From NCBI GenBank assembly GCA_914767885.1, contig CAJZBQ010000020.1, positions 558,001 to 622,000 on the forward strand: a stretch of DNA of 64,000 bases, written 5' to 3'. Of the stretch, positions 53,030 through 62,445 are shown in pieces. The DNA is from Blepharisma stoltei (lineage: Eukaryota; Ciliophora; Heterotrichea; Heterotrichida; Blepharismidae). Position 1 is the stretch's first letter; every line of letters begins with the position of its first letter. The notes beneath the pieces are model-generated. The model did not search any database and had not been told where the DNA came from. It saw only the letters and a program-made list of their open reading frames with translations. The translations under genes and the position numbers were made by a program.

Positions 53030-53806
53030 CCCTTCCCTCTGCAGGTGGTTTGCCCGCTGAAAGGGCTGCTTTCTCTGACTCAGCACCTAGCTGCGGGTGC
53101 CATGTAGAGGGTCAATGCAAAGAGGCCAGAGCAGAATATGTGAAGGTTGAGATGGAGCAAAAGAAAGCTAGTCTCAAACCTTCATACTTTATGCTGTGTT
53201 ATGCTAGACGGTAAATATTTAAGGTCCTCTCTTCCACAAGTGGAATTCTGCGCAGCTTCTTTAGGAGTTGTGTGGTGGCCTAGGCGAATTGGGTTGACTT
53301 CCACCCTGGCACCTCTAAGCCCAGGCCGATACTTTGGTTCCTAGGTAGTGAATGCCCTGCTTTGTTCCTTAGATCATTGCTGAGTATCACCATTTCCAAC
53401 TCAGTCCCTTCACCCCTATTACGCCAACTCCTGTCTCCTACTCCTGGCAGATCGCCCCACTTAAGGGACCTTTAGCCAAAGGAGCCGCCGATAAAATGTA
53501 TCTTCCTCTTTTTGCAGGTTACTTGAAAAATACTCAACCATTTAGGCGATTTGAGGCAAACCGCAGTAGCAACTTGAATAGGTAACTTCTACTTCATTTA
53601 GGCGCACAGTAGCCTGGGCGTTGCCGGCAAAAATAAGTCGCAAATAACTACTCATTGGATCAGGCCACATAACTACAGTTCTGTGCTTAAGACCATCACT
53701 ACAAGTCAGTAGATACTGTTGGACAATTCCCAGCTCCAAAACCATTCCCGGATAAGCATGAGTAACTTTCACATGAGGACGTCATCGCCATTTTATGCAT
53801 ATATAC
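53030..53806 (+). mobile_element. GC-richer retroposon-like region, not resolved into copies
   Basis: About 780 nt of non-coding, GC-richer sequence typical of the retroposon-like inserts. It ends gacgtcatcgccattttatg, the same 3' end as at 3450 and 30880. I see no clear flanking duplication, so the left border is approximate and two elements may abut. No gene with family support reads through it. Confidence 0.55.
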
Positions 53807-53832
53807 TTATAGAAAATTCCCTTTAAAGCCCT

Positions 53833-53942
53833 ATCAGTGGGTGAATTGCCCGCTGAGTTCACAATTTGGTCCGACCAAAACTTATAATTTTAGTCAGACC
53901 AAATTGTAATTTTAACGGGCAATTCACCCACTGATAGGCTAT
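53833..53942. mobile_element. Partial palindromic foldback element
   Basis: gccctatcagtgggtgaatt pairs with aattcacccactgatagg, with ttggtccgaccaaaa and agtcagaccaaatt at the core. A further left outer part (tatagaaaattccc at 53808) has no right partner, so this copy has lost its right end. Confidence 0.75.
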
Positions 53943-53973
53943 CTAATGAAACTGCGAATACACACTCAAAGTC

Positions 53974-54114
53974 ATGGGCTGTACACGCACTAAGCAAAAC
54001 CTAGAGGATGATCATGATATTGAAGATTATGAACTGCACAGTAAGTCAGTAAATAGCTGGAACGTCGCCTGGTGACATCCTATTGTGAGCTCGATCGTTC
54101 TTATCAATGCCTAA
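53974..54114 (+). CDS. Possible small myristoylated ORF
   Basis: ATG 53974 gives MGCTRTKQNLEDDHDIEDYE, with a myristoylation/palmitoylation-type start, and ends at TAA 54114 (46 residues with TGA as Trp). A 16-nt intron (gtaagtcagtaaatag, ~54041) is possible and gives a different end of similar length. It may equally be the 5' exon of a gene lost to insertions. Low support. Confidence 0.3.
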
Positions 54115-54131
54115 CTAATTCTAATCAGAAA

Positions 54132-55108
54132 TTAAGCATATGAGTAAATTTCCTCATCCTTAGAATATCCAGGATTCCTTATTTCTTTGTTATAAATTTC
54201 TTCTACTGGATATCCATGATTCTTCAAAGCAATTACTAACTCCATCAGTTTTTGCTCTTTATACTTATATTTATTCAGCTGTTTTTTTAATTTTGCTATT
54301 AAATTCTCATATGCCCGATTTTCTGAAACAATAAATTTCCAGGTTTCAATATCTTTGGACACAAAATCAACGTTTACACTGGAAATCTTTTTTAATCTTT
54401 CTTCAATTTCTTCGCATTTTTGAGACTTTTCATTAAGATCTTTGGCAATTTCTCCGTTTTCTCGTGCAAGTCTTTCAATTTCTTTTGTCATAAATTTTAA
54501 GCAGCTGAAATCTTGTTGGTAAACCTGCTTCATATCTGTGACATCTCTTAAAAAATCATCAATATTAGCTGGCTTATCATTTTTTTGCAAATTTGTGATT
54601 CATAAATCATAATAGTCTCTTATTTTTAAGAGTATCGGCCCAAAGCTAACATCTCTGTTAACTACTTCATCAAAAATTTCTTTGACTACTTGGCTGATAT
54701 TACTTTTCTGAGGCAAAATATTCATATTATATCTCTATTTTATTATCTAAAATTCAATAAAAAAATAGTAAAATTTTTAAAAGGGAAAATTTCCTGGACT
54801 ACTTCATATTTGGATTGTGTCATAACTGAGTCGCTTTCACTGAGGGATAATTCTCTCAATTTTTCTGTTAATTTAAGCTCTAGTGTTAATGCCTCAGGTG
54901 AGCAGCCTCTAGAAAAAATTCCAATGCTATATGGGTTTATATTAAAAGAGGCATTAGTAGATGATGGTGCGGTTATCGTTGTATTATGAATTTTTTCAAT
55001 CAGCGATTTATGCGATTTCTTTACTTTGACTGCAGAAGATTCATCATAGTGGTTTTTTATTCTTTTTTTCATTGGAGATGCTTTCTTTTGATTGGTAGCG
55101 CCTTTCAT
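54132..55108 (-). CDS. Coiled-coil protein with one short IES
   Basis: ATG 55108 (MKGATNQKKASPMKKRIKNH) to TAA 54132, 305 residues after removal of the 59-nt block at 54719-54777 and TGA as Trp near 54600. The N-terminus is basic. The middle contains LTLELKLTEKLRELSLSESD. The C-terminal half is a strong coiled coil (FMTKEIERLARENGEIAKDL; IAKLKKQLNKYKYKEQKLME). A basal-body or cytoskeletal role is a guess. No family recognised. Confidence 0.7.
54719..54777. mobile_element. Candidate 59-nt IES
   Basis: Extremely AT-rich, contains stops. TA pair 54719 and 54778 joins QEIFPF to ILPQKSNISQ and corrects a two-base frame offset. No inverted repeat seen. Confidence 0.65.
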
Positions 55109-55557
55109 CTTAAAATATATTAATATTAATTTATATTTATAGCTTCCAAAGCAAAAAATTCTATCAAATTCTCTTTAAAACTATTAAAATAGTGTCTAAA
55201 ATTTAGTTTAAGTAATAATATCTCATAGAAGTCTATATTTGGCAGCTTTAATCGTTTAATTTAACCAAATAAAGTGCATTTCTAAGCAATTATTTAGTCT
55301 CTAGAAAAGTCTAACTTTATAACAAATGCTCCCAAAATTTTTTCTATAAAATAAATGCTAAATTTATTTCACATCTTATGATAAAATAAACTCTCTATAT
55401 TGATCTCATTCATAAAATTCTTTTCTCAATTATTATATCAATATCTATAAATTGGCTATAATTTATTTTCATTTGTTAAAGCATCTATGCAATTTTATTT
55501 AAAATCCTATAATATTAAAATTCCAGTAGCATTAATAAATTTATCAAGAGCTATAAA
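55109..55557. other. AT-rich divergent intergenic region
   Basis: About 450 nt between divergent genes, more than 75% A/T by eye, without repeats. Probably holds both promoters; no motif recognised. Confidence 0.4.
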
Positions 55558-58500
55558 ATGGATTTAGGAAGACCTCTAAAACTAGTCGACATCGCAGGCC
55601 CTGGAGAAATGGAAATTACTACAGAAGGCATCTCATTCTTGCAAACTCTTACAAAAGAAATTGGAGTCATCTGCATAGTTGGACAACCCAGCACAGGGAA
55701 ATCCACATTAGGAAATAAAATAATCGGCAGAAATGATGGTTTTGAGACTTTTCATGATCAATCATCTCACACTCAAGGAATTTGGCTATGATCAGAACCG
55801 CTAAAAGCTGCCTATAAAGATGAATCAGGGCTTGATAAGGAAATTGACCTTATAATTATGGATTGCCAAGCTTTTACAGGCAAATTGAATGATAATTTTT
55901 GTTTGGATTTAGAAATTCTGGCCCTAGCAAGCTTGCTAAGCTCTCAGTTGGTGCTTTGTGCAGGGAAGTTAATTAATGAGCAGCTGTGAAAGGAATTGGG
56001 ATTTTTATCAGAGCTTTCAAATGTGATTCAGATAAAGTAATAATAATAAAATGGCTACGCTCGGAAATGGTTTTCTTCCAAAAACCTTTCCTCCTTGTGA
56101 ATTTTATTATTTTTGGGTTCGGTTTATCTGGTGCACCTTATCCACAATTCCAAATATGGGTTATGGGTATTGGGTAAGATATTCTGGCACACGGATTATA
56201 GGACGTATAGGAGTTTACTGTTTGACACTCACGAGGAGGGTAACCCTTAGGCATAATACACGCAGAAGTCAAGTTATAGGCGAGGCAACGCTTCCTTTGT
56301 TTGGCTTCTGCCTCTCAGGCGGATTGCTGCTTAGGAATATCATCAACATTTTAGCAGCATCGGCATCCTTTTGGCGCTGGGATTGCCAGAACTTAAAAGG
56401 ATAGGCTCATGCATGCCTAAATCATCCTGCTAGCTTCCCCAATTCGTGAGCGAGCAAAACCATTGGAAAATCCCTAAAACCCATCTGAACAAACAACTTT
56501 TATGAAAAAAAAAATGGTATATAAGCGATAATTATTATAATGAAATTTCTAGTTAATTCTGTTTAATTTTAAACAGTTTGCATTTTAAAACATAAATTTT
56601 GCAAATTAAATTAATTTTTATGAATTCGAATTTTTATATTTTGAAAAAATATTTACTATAAAAATTATATATAAATTTTTAAAACAAAAATATTTTAAAC
56701 CCCTCTCCATGACCGAACAAAATTTTTTCACTCACGGAGGGTGGGAATAAGAAGCTAGCACTTTAAAATTAATATAATTTGCAAAATTTATGCTTTAAAA
56801 TGCAAGCTTTCAAATTAAACAGAATTAGCTAGAGATTTCATTATAATAATATCACTTATATATTAAATCTTTTTTATAGAAAATTATATTGTCAGATGGT
56901 TTTTGGGCAAAACATGGGGATTTTTCCAATGGTTTTGTTCGCTCACGAAGGGAGAGAAAGTAATTAATGTAATGAATGATCAGATAAAGTAAAAGATATT
57001 TAGAAAGCATGAAGATTCGAAGCTGGTGCTGAGTCATTATCTACCTGATTTAACTTGGGTCATTTCAGGACAAGAAATCACAGAGTCAACAAGGTAGGGA
57101 ATATATAGTAATTATTTAGAAAAAGCATTGGAGAAATCAGCTGAAGATCCAGTTGGGATTAAAGCAATTAAGTCGAATATCAAACGATTTTTCACCAAGA
57201 GAGCTTGCTTTAATTTTCCCTCACTCCAATTTGAAAGTAATCCAAACTTCAAAGAGTCTCTTAACTCTCTAATTGACTACATTAAGCAGAGCACTAGAAC
57301 TAAAAAAATCAATGGCAAAAGTATCGATGGTGCCATTCTCAGCAACATGGCTCAAGCATATGTCCACAGATTTCATAAGCAAGCTCCAGCTGTCATCTAC
57401 AGTGCATTTGAAAGATCGGTAGCAGCTGAAGCCCGACGTAATAAAGAAAAACTCTTCATAAGATATCTTGACAAGATCGGCCTCATAGAAAGCGATCTAC
57501 CCTGCGAAGAAGACAATCTCTGAAAAGAGCATCAAAATACCTCAAAAGAGTTACTGAAAGAGTTTGATAAAACCATGATGAGTGTTTTCGTTCAAGAAGA
57601 AGTTCAAGAAGAAAGAATCAGTCTAATTGAAAGAATTGATACTTATTATGAAGAACTTAAGTCAACCTTAACTCAACTTAATTAAGATTATAAGAGAAGT
57701 TGCTTCTGGCCTATCTGACAGGTCGTCTTCACCTCTTTATTGCTTTACCGCTTGCTTGTGAGTTCGAGCACAGCCTCTATTGTGTTGCTCCTCACGGACG
57801 AGGGCTTGTACTTGCTCTTCGTAGCTCAGGGCAGCTGGATCACCATGCCATATGTGGACAGATTTGGCTTTCAAATCCGAAAAAAAAAAAACGAATTTTT
57901 AATCTGATGGCCAAGACGAAAATCGTAGCCAAGGATGCAACGCCTGTTTTCTTACCCAGAACGTTCTGATTGACTAGAAGTAACCTCACTAGTGTTCTGG
58001 GAGATCAAGTTTCAATTCTGAGCTCCATCTTCCTCCGAGGTAAAACTTTGACCTGAGTCGATCTAATCCGACATTAAGCTCCATCAAGCCAAGTAAAATC
58101 TGGCCAATACACATTGTAGAACGCCATCCTTTCCTTCACAAGGTCCCAGATTTGACCACAGATACAGGTTTTAAAGAGGTGGGCTTGCTCTCCGCTCATT
58201 TTATGTATATAAAATTAAGTCAACCAATTGTAAAGTAAGTGAGGCAAAATGCAGGGATGCATTTAAATCAATTTTTGATCCTATAAGAGCTGAAGGGATC
58301 AAATTTAATGAAGAAGACAACACTCCTAATATAGGACTTGTTGAGCAGAAATTCCTAGCTGGGATTAATGAGTATCAAGCACAAGCAGCAGGGCCGATGA
58401 TTGAGTCTGTTTTCGCTGAAGAAATATCATTTATTATTCCTCATATGTCAAGCTTGCTAAGACAACTGCAAAGCCATTTTGACACTGATAAAGAACAATT

Positions 58501-59950
58501 GGAAAGCGAAGTAAAAAGTCTAACTCCCCCTTTAAATTGGAACAAAATATCGGTAAAATTCGCAATTTCTATAATTTAACGCCCTTTAAATTGGAATGCA
58601 ATTTGTTTCTTAATAGGAAAATTTATAGATGAAAATATTATTTTATAAATTCGTTTTTGACCAGATTTAATGGAAAAAGTGCAAATAGAGTGCTGTTTAA
58701 ACAGTTTTCACAAAATAAATTAAAATTCAAAGCATTGTAAATATAATTTTTTTTAAGAACAAAAATTAGCCACTTTAAATTGTAGCAGAATTTTTGTTCC
58801 AATTTAAAGAGGAGTAAGTAGACACAGAGATGAAGCTAGAGCTGGCGAAAAAAGACTCAGGGAACTATTAGAAGAAACTAATAGAAATTATGAAAAACAA
58901 ATAGACCAAAGAGAAAAGCAAATCGCTGAGCTTCAAGCCAGTGTAAATGCCAGAGTCCATTCAGCAGAAAATAAATCAAGATTGCAGGCTAGAGAAATCC
59001 AAGGACTTAAGCTTGAATTAGAGCAATCTCAAAAAGAAAGAGAAATGATGATAGAAGCTGAAAGAGATAGATACGAGAAAAGAATAGGAGATTTAGAAAG
59101 CAAGCTTTATAAGCTGCAGTTGGAAAATACGAAATACGAAAAAACGCTTGATCAGCTTAGAGAAGAGCATGAAAAAACAATTTCTGATAAAAATGAACAA
59201 ATTAATGACTTGTCAAGAAGGGTCAAGCTTATGGAAAGCCAATCAGAGTCTCCAAGTCCAAGACAAGATATGTCACTTTTAAGGACTTTCAGAGAATATC
59301 TTGAAGATATTTTTAATAAATTTTCTAAAGAGCAAAGTGCCAATGCAAAATACCTGGGACAGTTAGAACGAGTTTCCTCTCTCCAAAATGAAATGAACCA
59401 AGTCAGACTTCGCGAACAAGAGAATAAAAACAAACTTATAGATGACTATGAAGAAAAACTGAGACAGCTTAGGCTGGAAAAAGACAGCTTAGGAAAAGAA
59501 ATCATCAGCTTAAATGAGAAAATGAAAACCCAAAGCCAAAATACCAAAGACAGCACTCCTGTAGAGCTGGAAAAATTAAAAAAACTCTATGATGAAAAAG
59601 AAGTACTAATAAAAAGAGTGGTCGAAGAAAAAAATGAAATAGCTTTGGAACTATTGAAAAGAGAAGAGCAGCTAAATGAGCTGTATGAGTCCGTTGAAGC
59701 TTATAAAAAGCAGATTGAACAGTTCCAAATTGAGCTTGATGACAGAGATAATTTACTGAATAGGCTGAAAATTGAGAATGTGGAAGAAAAGGACGATAAT
59801 GATATACTGATAAGCGTGATAGGAAGCATTTTGGAAGTCCAACAGAGGAGAAAAAGCTCTCAATTGATACATTTGGGAAGGATTCAGAATCATGATAATA
59901 GGGGGAAAGTAATGAAGCTGCTAAAAAAGTACAGCATTCCTTTTGAATAA
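55558..59950 (+). CDS. Guanylate-binding-protein-like large GTPase, three inserts
   Basis: ATG 55558 to TAA 59950. Introns of 15 nt at 56989-57003 and 57094-57108; inserts 56033-56984, 57658-58215 and 58521-58814. All removed, exactly 852 residues. GBP hallmarks: P-loop GQPSTGKST, the HTQGIWLWSEPL guanine-cap motif (both W include TGA), LPDLTWVI before the helical domain, and the C..F..I..P helical segment. The C-terminal ~400 residues extend as a coiled coil, longer than animal GBPs (~590). Oddities: the DTEG switch II motif reads DCQA, and the TV(R/L)RD motif reads WVISGQE, so nucleotide handling may differ. Role: dynamin-superfamily membrane-linked GTPase; partner unknown. Confidence 0.86.
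56033..56984 (-). mobile_element. Compound germline insert (952 nt): retroposon-like element plus two MITEs
   Basis: tcagataaagtaa flanks it at 56028-56040 and 56980-56992. The first ~370 nt read, in reverse, as the retroposon family with its 3' end at the left (taataataaaatggc). Then follow a MITE and a half MITE. The duplication holds TA in both copies; cutting there restores VIQIK and the adjoining 15-nt intron. Confidence 0.82.
56431..56960. mobile_element. Head-to-head MITE pair (one nearly full, one lacking its left end)
   Basis: Copy 1, reverse, 56431-56747 (TAgcttccccaattcgtgag to actcacggagggtgggaaTA). Copy 2, forward, ~56760-56960: starts inside the family interior (aatttgcaaaatttatgctt) and ends gttcgctcacgaagggagag. 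They point in opposite directions. Confidence 0.8.
57658..58215 (+). mobile_element. Retroposon-like insert with 11-bp duplication
   Basis: ttaagtcaacc at 57657-57667 and 58215-58225. It contains an (a)12 run at ~57881 and ends tccgctcattttatgtata. Cutting at the TA in the duplication gives EELKST-NCKVSEAKC in frame with 558 nt removed. Confidence 0.83.
58521..58814. mobile_element. MITE-like IES with different terminal repeat (294 nt)
   Basis: Left TAactccccctttaaattgg, right ttgttccaatttaaagagga..gTA. The terminal repeat (ctttaaattggaacaaaa) differs from the main family but keeps the ctcc tip and aacaaaat. Removal joins EVKSL to SRHRDEARA. Confidence 0.9.
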
Positions 59951-60009
59951 TATTAACTCAACTTAAGTGTTATTAGATTGATTGTCTTAAAAGTTAATAA
60001 AAATTATGA

Positions 60010-61146
60010 TTAGGATTTTAAGAAGTCCTTAATTAGGCAAAGTATTTCAGCTGTATGCGATCTATAAGAGTTTTGATCTAAAATCATTTGGTCAGCTTCT
60101 TCTTTTGTCAGAATGCTCGTGTTTGCTAGCATAAAAGGAATTACTAGAGACTCGCAAAATTTCCCGACATAATTTGGATGGCTTTGCAAGCACATCAATT
60201 TTCTCGAAATTCCAAAAATTTCATTAGGGGAATTTTCAGAATATCCCCATCTTTCACAAAAATCAGGAAGCTGTACTATATTTTCCCCATGGTTTTCTGC
60301 TATAATATACTGATTTCTGAGATTAGGATATAGTGATTTGAACTCGCTGGTTGTTATTATTGTATCATATTTGAAAATGTACTTATTAGGTATTTTTTCA
60401 ACTGTTCCTCCGAGCACATTAGCAATGATTTGTGCCCCGAGGCAGATGCCAACAAGTTTAATATTGGGATAATCGTTGTATATTCGTCTTAGAAATGCCT
60501 TTAAGTTGATAAGCCATTCTTCCTGGTCGTTAGCAGAGTATTTCCCTCCTAGCACAACAATTCCTTTGATGGTCTGCAAAGCTGTGTCTGAAGGAAGCTG
60601 ACCACTGAGGATATAATAATTCTGCCACTTTTCGAATGGTTTGGAAAATATACTTGTCGACCACGCCTCTCCAAAGCCATATATAGGATTTTCAACAAAG
60701 AAATTAAAAGCTGCATAGTCTGGATTATCGTATATAGCAGGTAAAGGATAAGAAATCTCTTCATTCCGGATAGCTTTTTCTAAAAGATTATATTGATTTG
60801 CTAAATAAAAATTTTGTATTAAAATTTCCTCATTTCTGACTGGTGTCTGAATATTTTGAACTCCTTCAAGCTGAATGTTAATTGGAACATAAATTAAAGA
60901 GTCCGATGCATGGTGAGAAAAATAAGTGACATGAGCCATTACAGCTCTAGTTGGTTTGTCATAAATCTCTCTAAGATTATCTCATTCTTCTTGAGTGTAA
61001 ATTTTAATTCTGAGTCACTCAGTAATCACTCTGGAAGCAGCCATTTGGACTCCAAATTCATATTCATTCATCTTGTAGTCTATCTGGCAAAAGGTAAGAA
61101 TCTCATTATTCTCTACTGAGTATGGAACCACAGTTAAGGTCGTCAT
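60010..61146 (-). CDS. Class I glutamine amidotransferase-like protein, paralogue 1
   Basis: ATG 61146 to TAA 60010, 378 residues with TGA as Trp (TEWLRIK, EEWDNL). The C-terminal half is a GATase1 fold: KGIVVLGG, nucleophile elbow GICLGAQIIA with Cys, GTVEKIPNK, HGENIVQLP, and QSHPNYVGK. In classical GATases the last motif is HPE; here Glu is replaced by Asn, so the triad may be incomplete. The N-terminal ~140 residues are specific to this set. It may hydrolyse Gln or a gamma-glutamyl substrate. Tandem with two paralogues to the right; convergent with the GBP gene. Confidence 0.85.
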
Positions 61147-61304
61147 TTTTTTTTATTATATTTCAAGTTCTGATTTTCTTAATTGTTTACTTATTAACTT
61201 CTAAACAGAAAAATATTCATAGTCAAAAACTTAAAATTGCTTAATTCCCTTGAAATACAAATTTTTATTAAGGATTTGATTACTATTAAATTTTGGAGAA
61301 AATT

Positions 61305-62435
61305 TTAATTTCTCAAAAAATTCTTAATCAGCCCCAACAATTCAATAGTGTGAGAGCGGTATTCATTTTGGTCAATTATTATTTGATCACCTTCTTCCTT
61401 TGTAATCATTTTCTTATTCACAAACCAAGGCACATTGTAGCACTCTGGGTATTTTCCAACATAATTTGGGTGTCCTTGAAAGCATAGCCATTTTCCTTGA
61501 ATTCCAAAAATTTCATTTGGACTATTTTCTGAGTATCCCCATCTTTCAGAGCCTTCAGGAAGCCTAACTACATTTTCTCCATGATTTTCGGCAATTTTAT
61601 ATTCTTCTCTAATGTTTGCAAATCTCTCTCTAAATTCCTGGGTTGTCGTAATTGCATCATACTTTAAAATGTACCTATTGGGAATTTTTTCAACAGCTCC
61701 TCCAAAGGTATCGGCAATAATTTGAGCTCCCAAACAGATGCCAATCAGCTTAATATTTGGGTAATTTGTATTTACCTTCCTCAATAAAGATTTTAAATTA
61801 ATCATCCATTCAAACTGATCATTGGCAGAAAATCCTCCACCTAAAAGAACTATTCCTTTAATACTTTGGAGAGCTTCATCTGTCGGAAGTTGGCCTTTAG
61901 TTACAGTGTAATGCTGCCACTTCTCATGAGGTCTTGAAAAAATGCTTGTGGACCATGTTTCCACAAATCCACAAAAAGGTTGATAATCAAGAAAACTAAC
62001 CGAAGCATAGTCAGGATTGCTGTGAATAATTGGCAGTGGATAAGAAATTTCTTCACCTTTAAGAGCCTTTTCTAGGTAATTGTATTGCAGTGATTGCGTA
62101 TAGTTTTGCAACAAAATTTCTTCATTTCTAATTGGAGCTTCAATGCCGTGAACTCCTTCAGGCAAAATATTTACAGGAACATAAATCAAAGAATCATCTG
62201 CATCGTGGGAAAAGTAAATGACATGAACCATCACAGTCTTTGTCGGCTCATGATAAGTTCCTTGAAGATGATCCCATTCCTCTTGAGTATAAATTTTAAT
62301 TTCAAGCCACTCAGCAATGACTCTGGTAGCAGCCATTTGAGCTCCGAATTCAAATTCATTCATACTGTACTCTATTGAGCCATAAGCAACAACTCTGTCG
62401 TCCACAACTGAATAAGGAATGACATTGAGGATCAT
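61305..62435 (-). CDS. Class I glutamine amidotransferase-like protein, paralogue 2
   Basis: ATG 62435 (MILNVIPYSVVDDRVVAY) to stop at 61305, 376 residues, no TGA needed and no interruption; the best-preserved of the three. Same layout: KGIVLLGGGFSAND, GICLGAQIIADTFGG, ENHGENVVRLP, FQGHPNYVGKY. It keeps the nucleophile Cys and the His but again has HPN. The start is 10 bp from the stop of paralogue 3, on the same strand. Confidence 0.88.
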   Translation of the reverse strand: MILNVIPYSVVDDRVVAYGSIEYSMNEFEFGAQMAATRVIAEWLEIKIYTQEEWDHLQGTYHEPTKTVMVHVIYFSHDADDSLIYVPVNILPEGVHGIEAPIRNEEILLQNYTQSLQYNYLEKALKGEEISYPLPIIHSNPDYASVSFLDYQPFCGFVETWSTSIFSRPHEKWQHYTVTKGQLPTDEALQSIKGIVLLGGGFSANDQFEWMINLKSLLRKVNTNYPNIKLIGICLGAQIIADTFGGAVEKIPNRYILKYDAITTTQEFRERFANIREEYKIAENHGENVVRLPEGSERWGYSENSPNEIFGIQGKWLCFQGHPNYVGKYPECYNVPWFVNKKMITKEEGDQIIIDQNEYRSHTIELLGLIKNFLRN

Positions 62436-62445
62436 CTTATATTTA

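Noticed and set aside
53147-53344. 65-codon frame in GC-rich spacer
   Set aside because: Part of the retroposon-like region, no signal, no domain.
12560-56960. Scattered gtgagcgaacaaaa repeats as regulatory sites or CRISPR repeats
   Set aside because: They are always at MITE ends in inverted pairs next to TA.
57740-57800. tRNA-like B-box (gagttcgagcac) suggesting a tRNA gene or tRNA-derived SINE
   Set aside because: No cloverleaf or A-box at the right distance could be seen; too weak to call.
57700-57969. 89-codon frame after the GBP helical exon
   Set aside because: Inside the insert with target-site duplication 57658-58215; includes a poly-A stretch and no family match.
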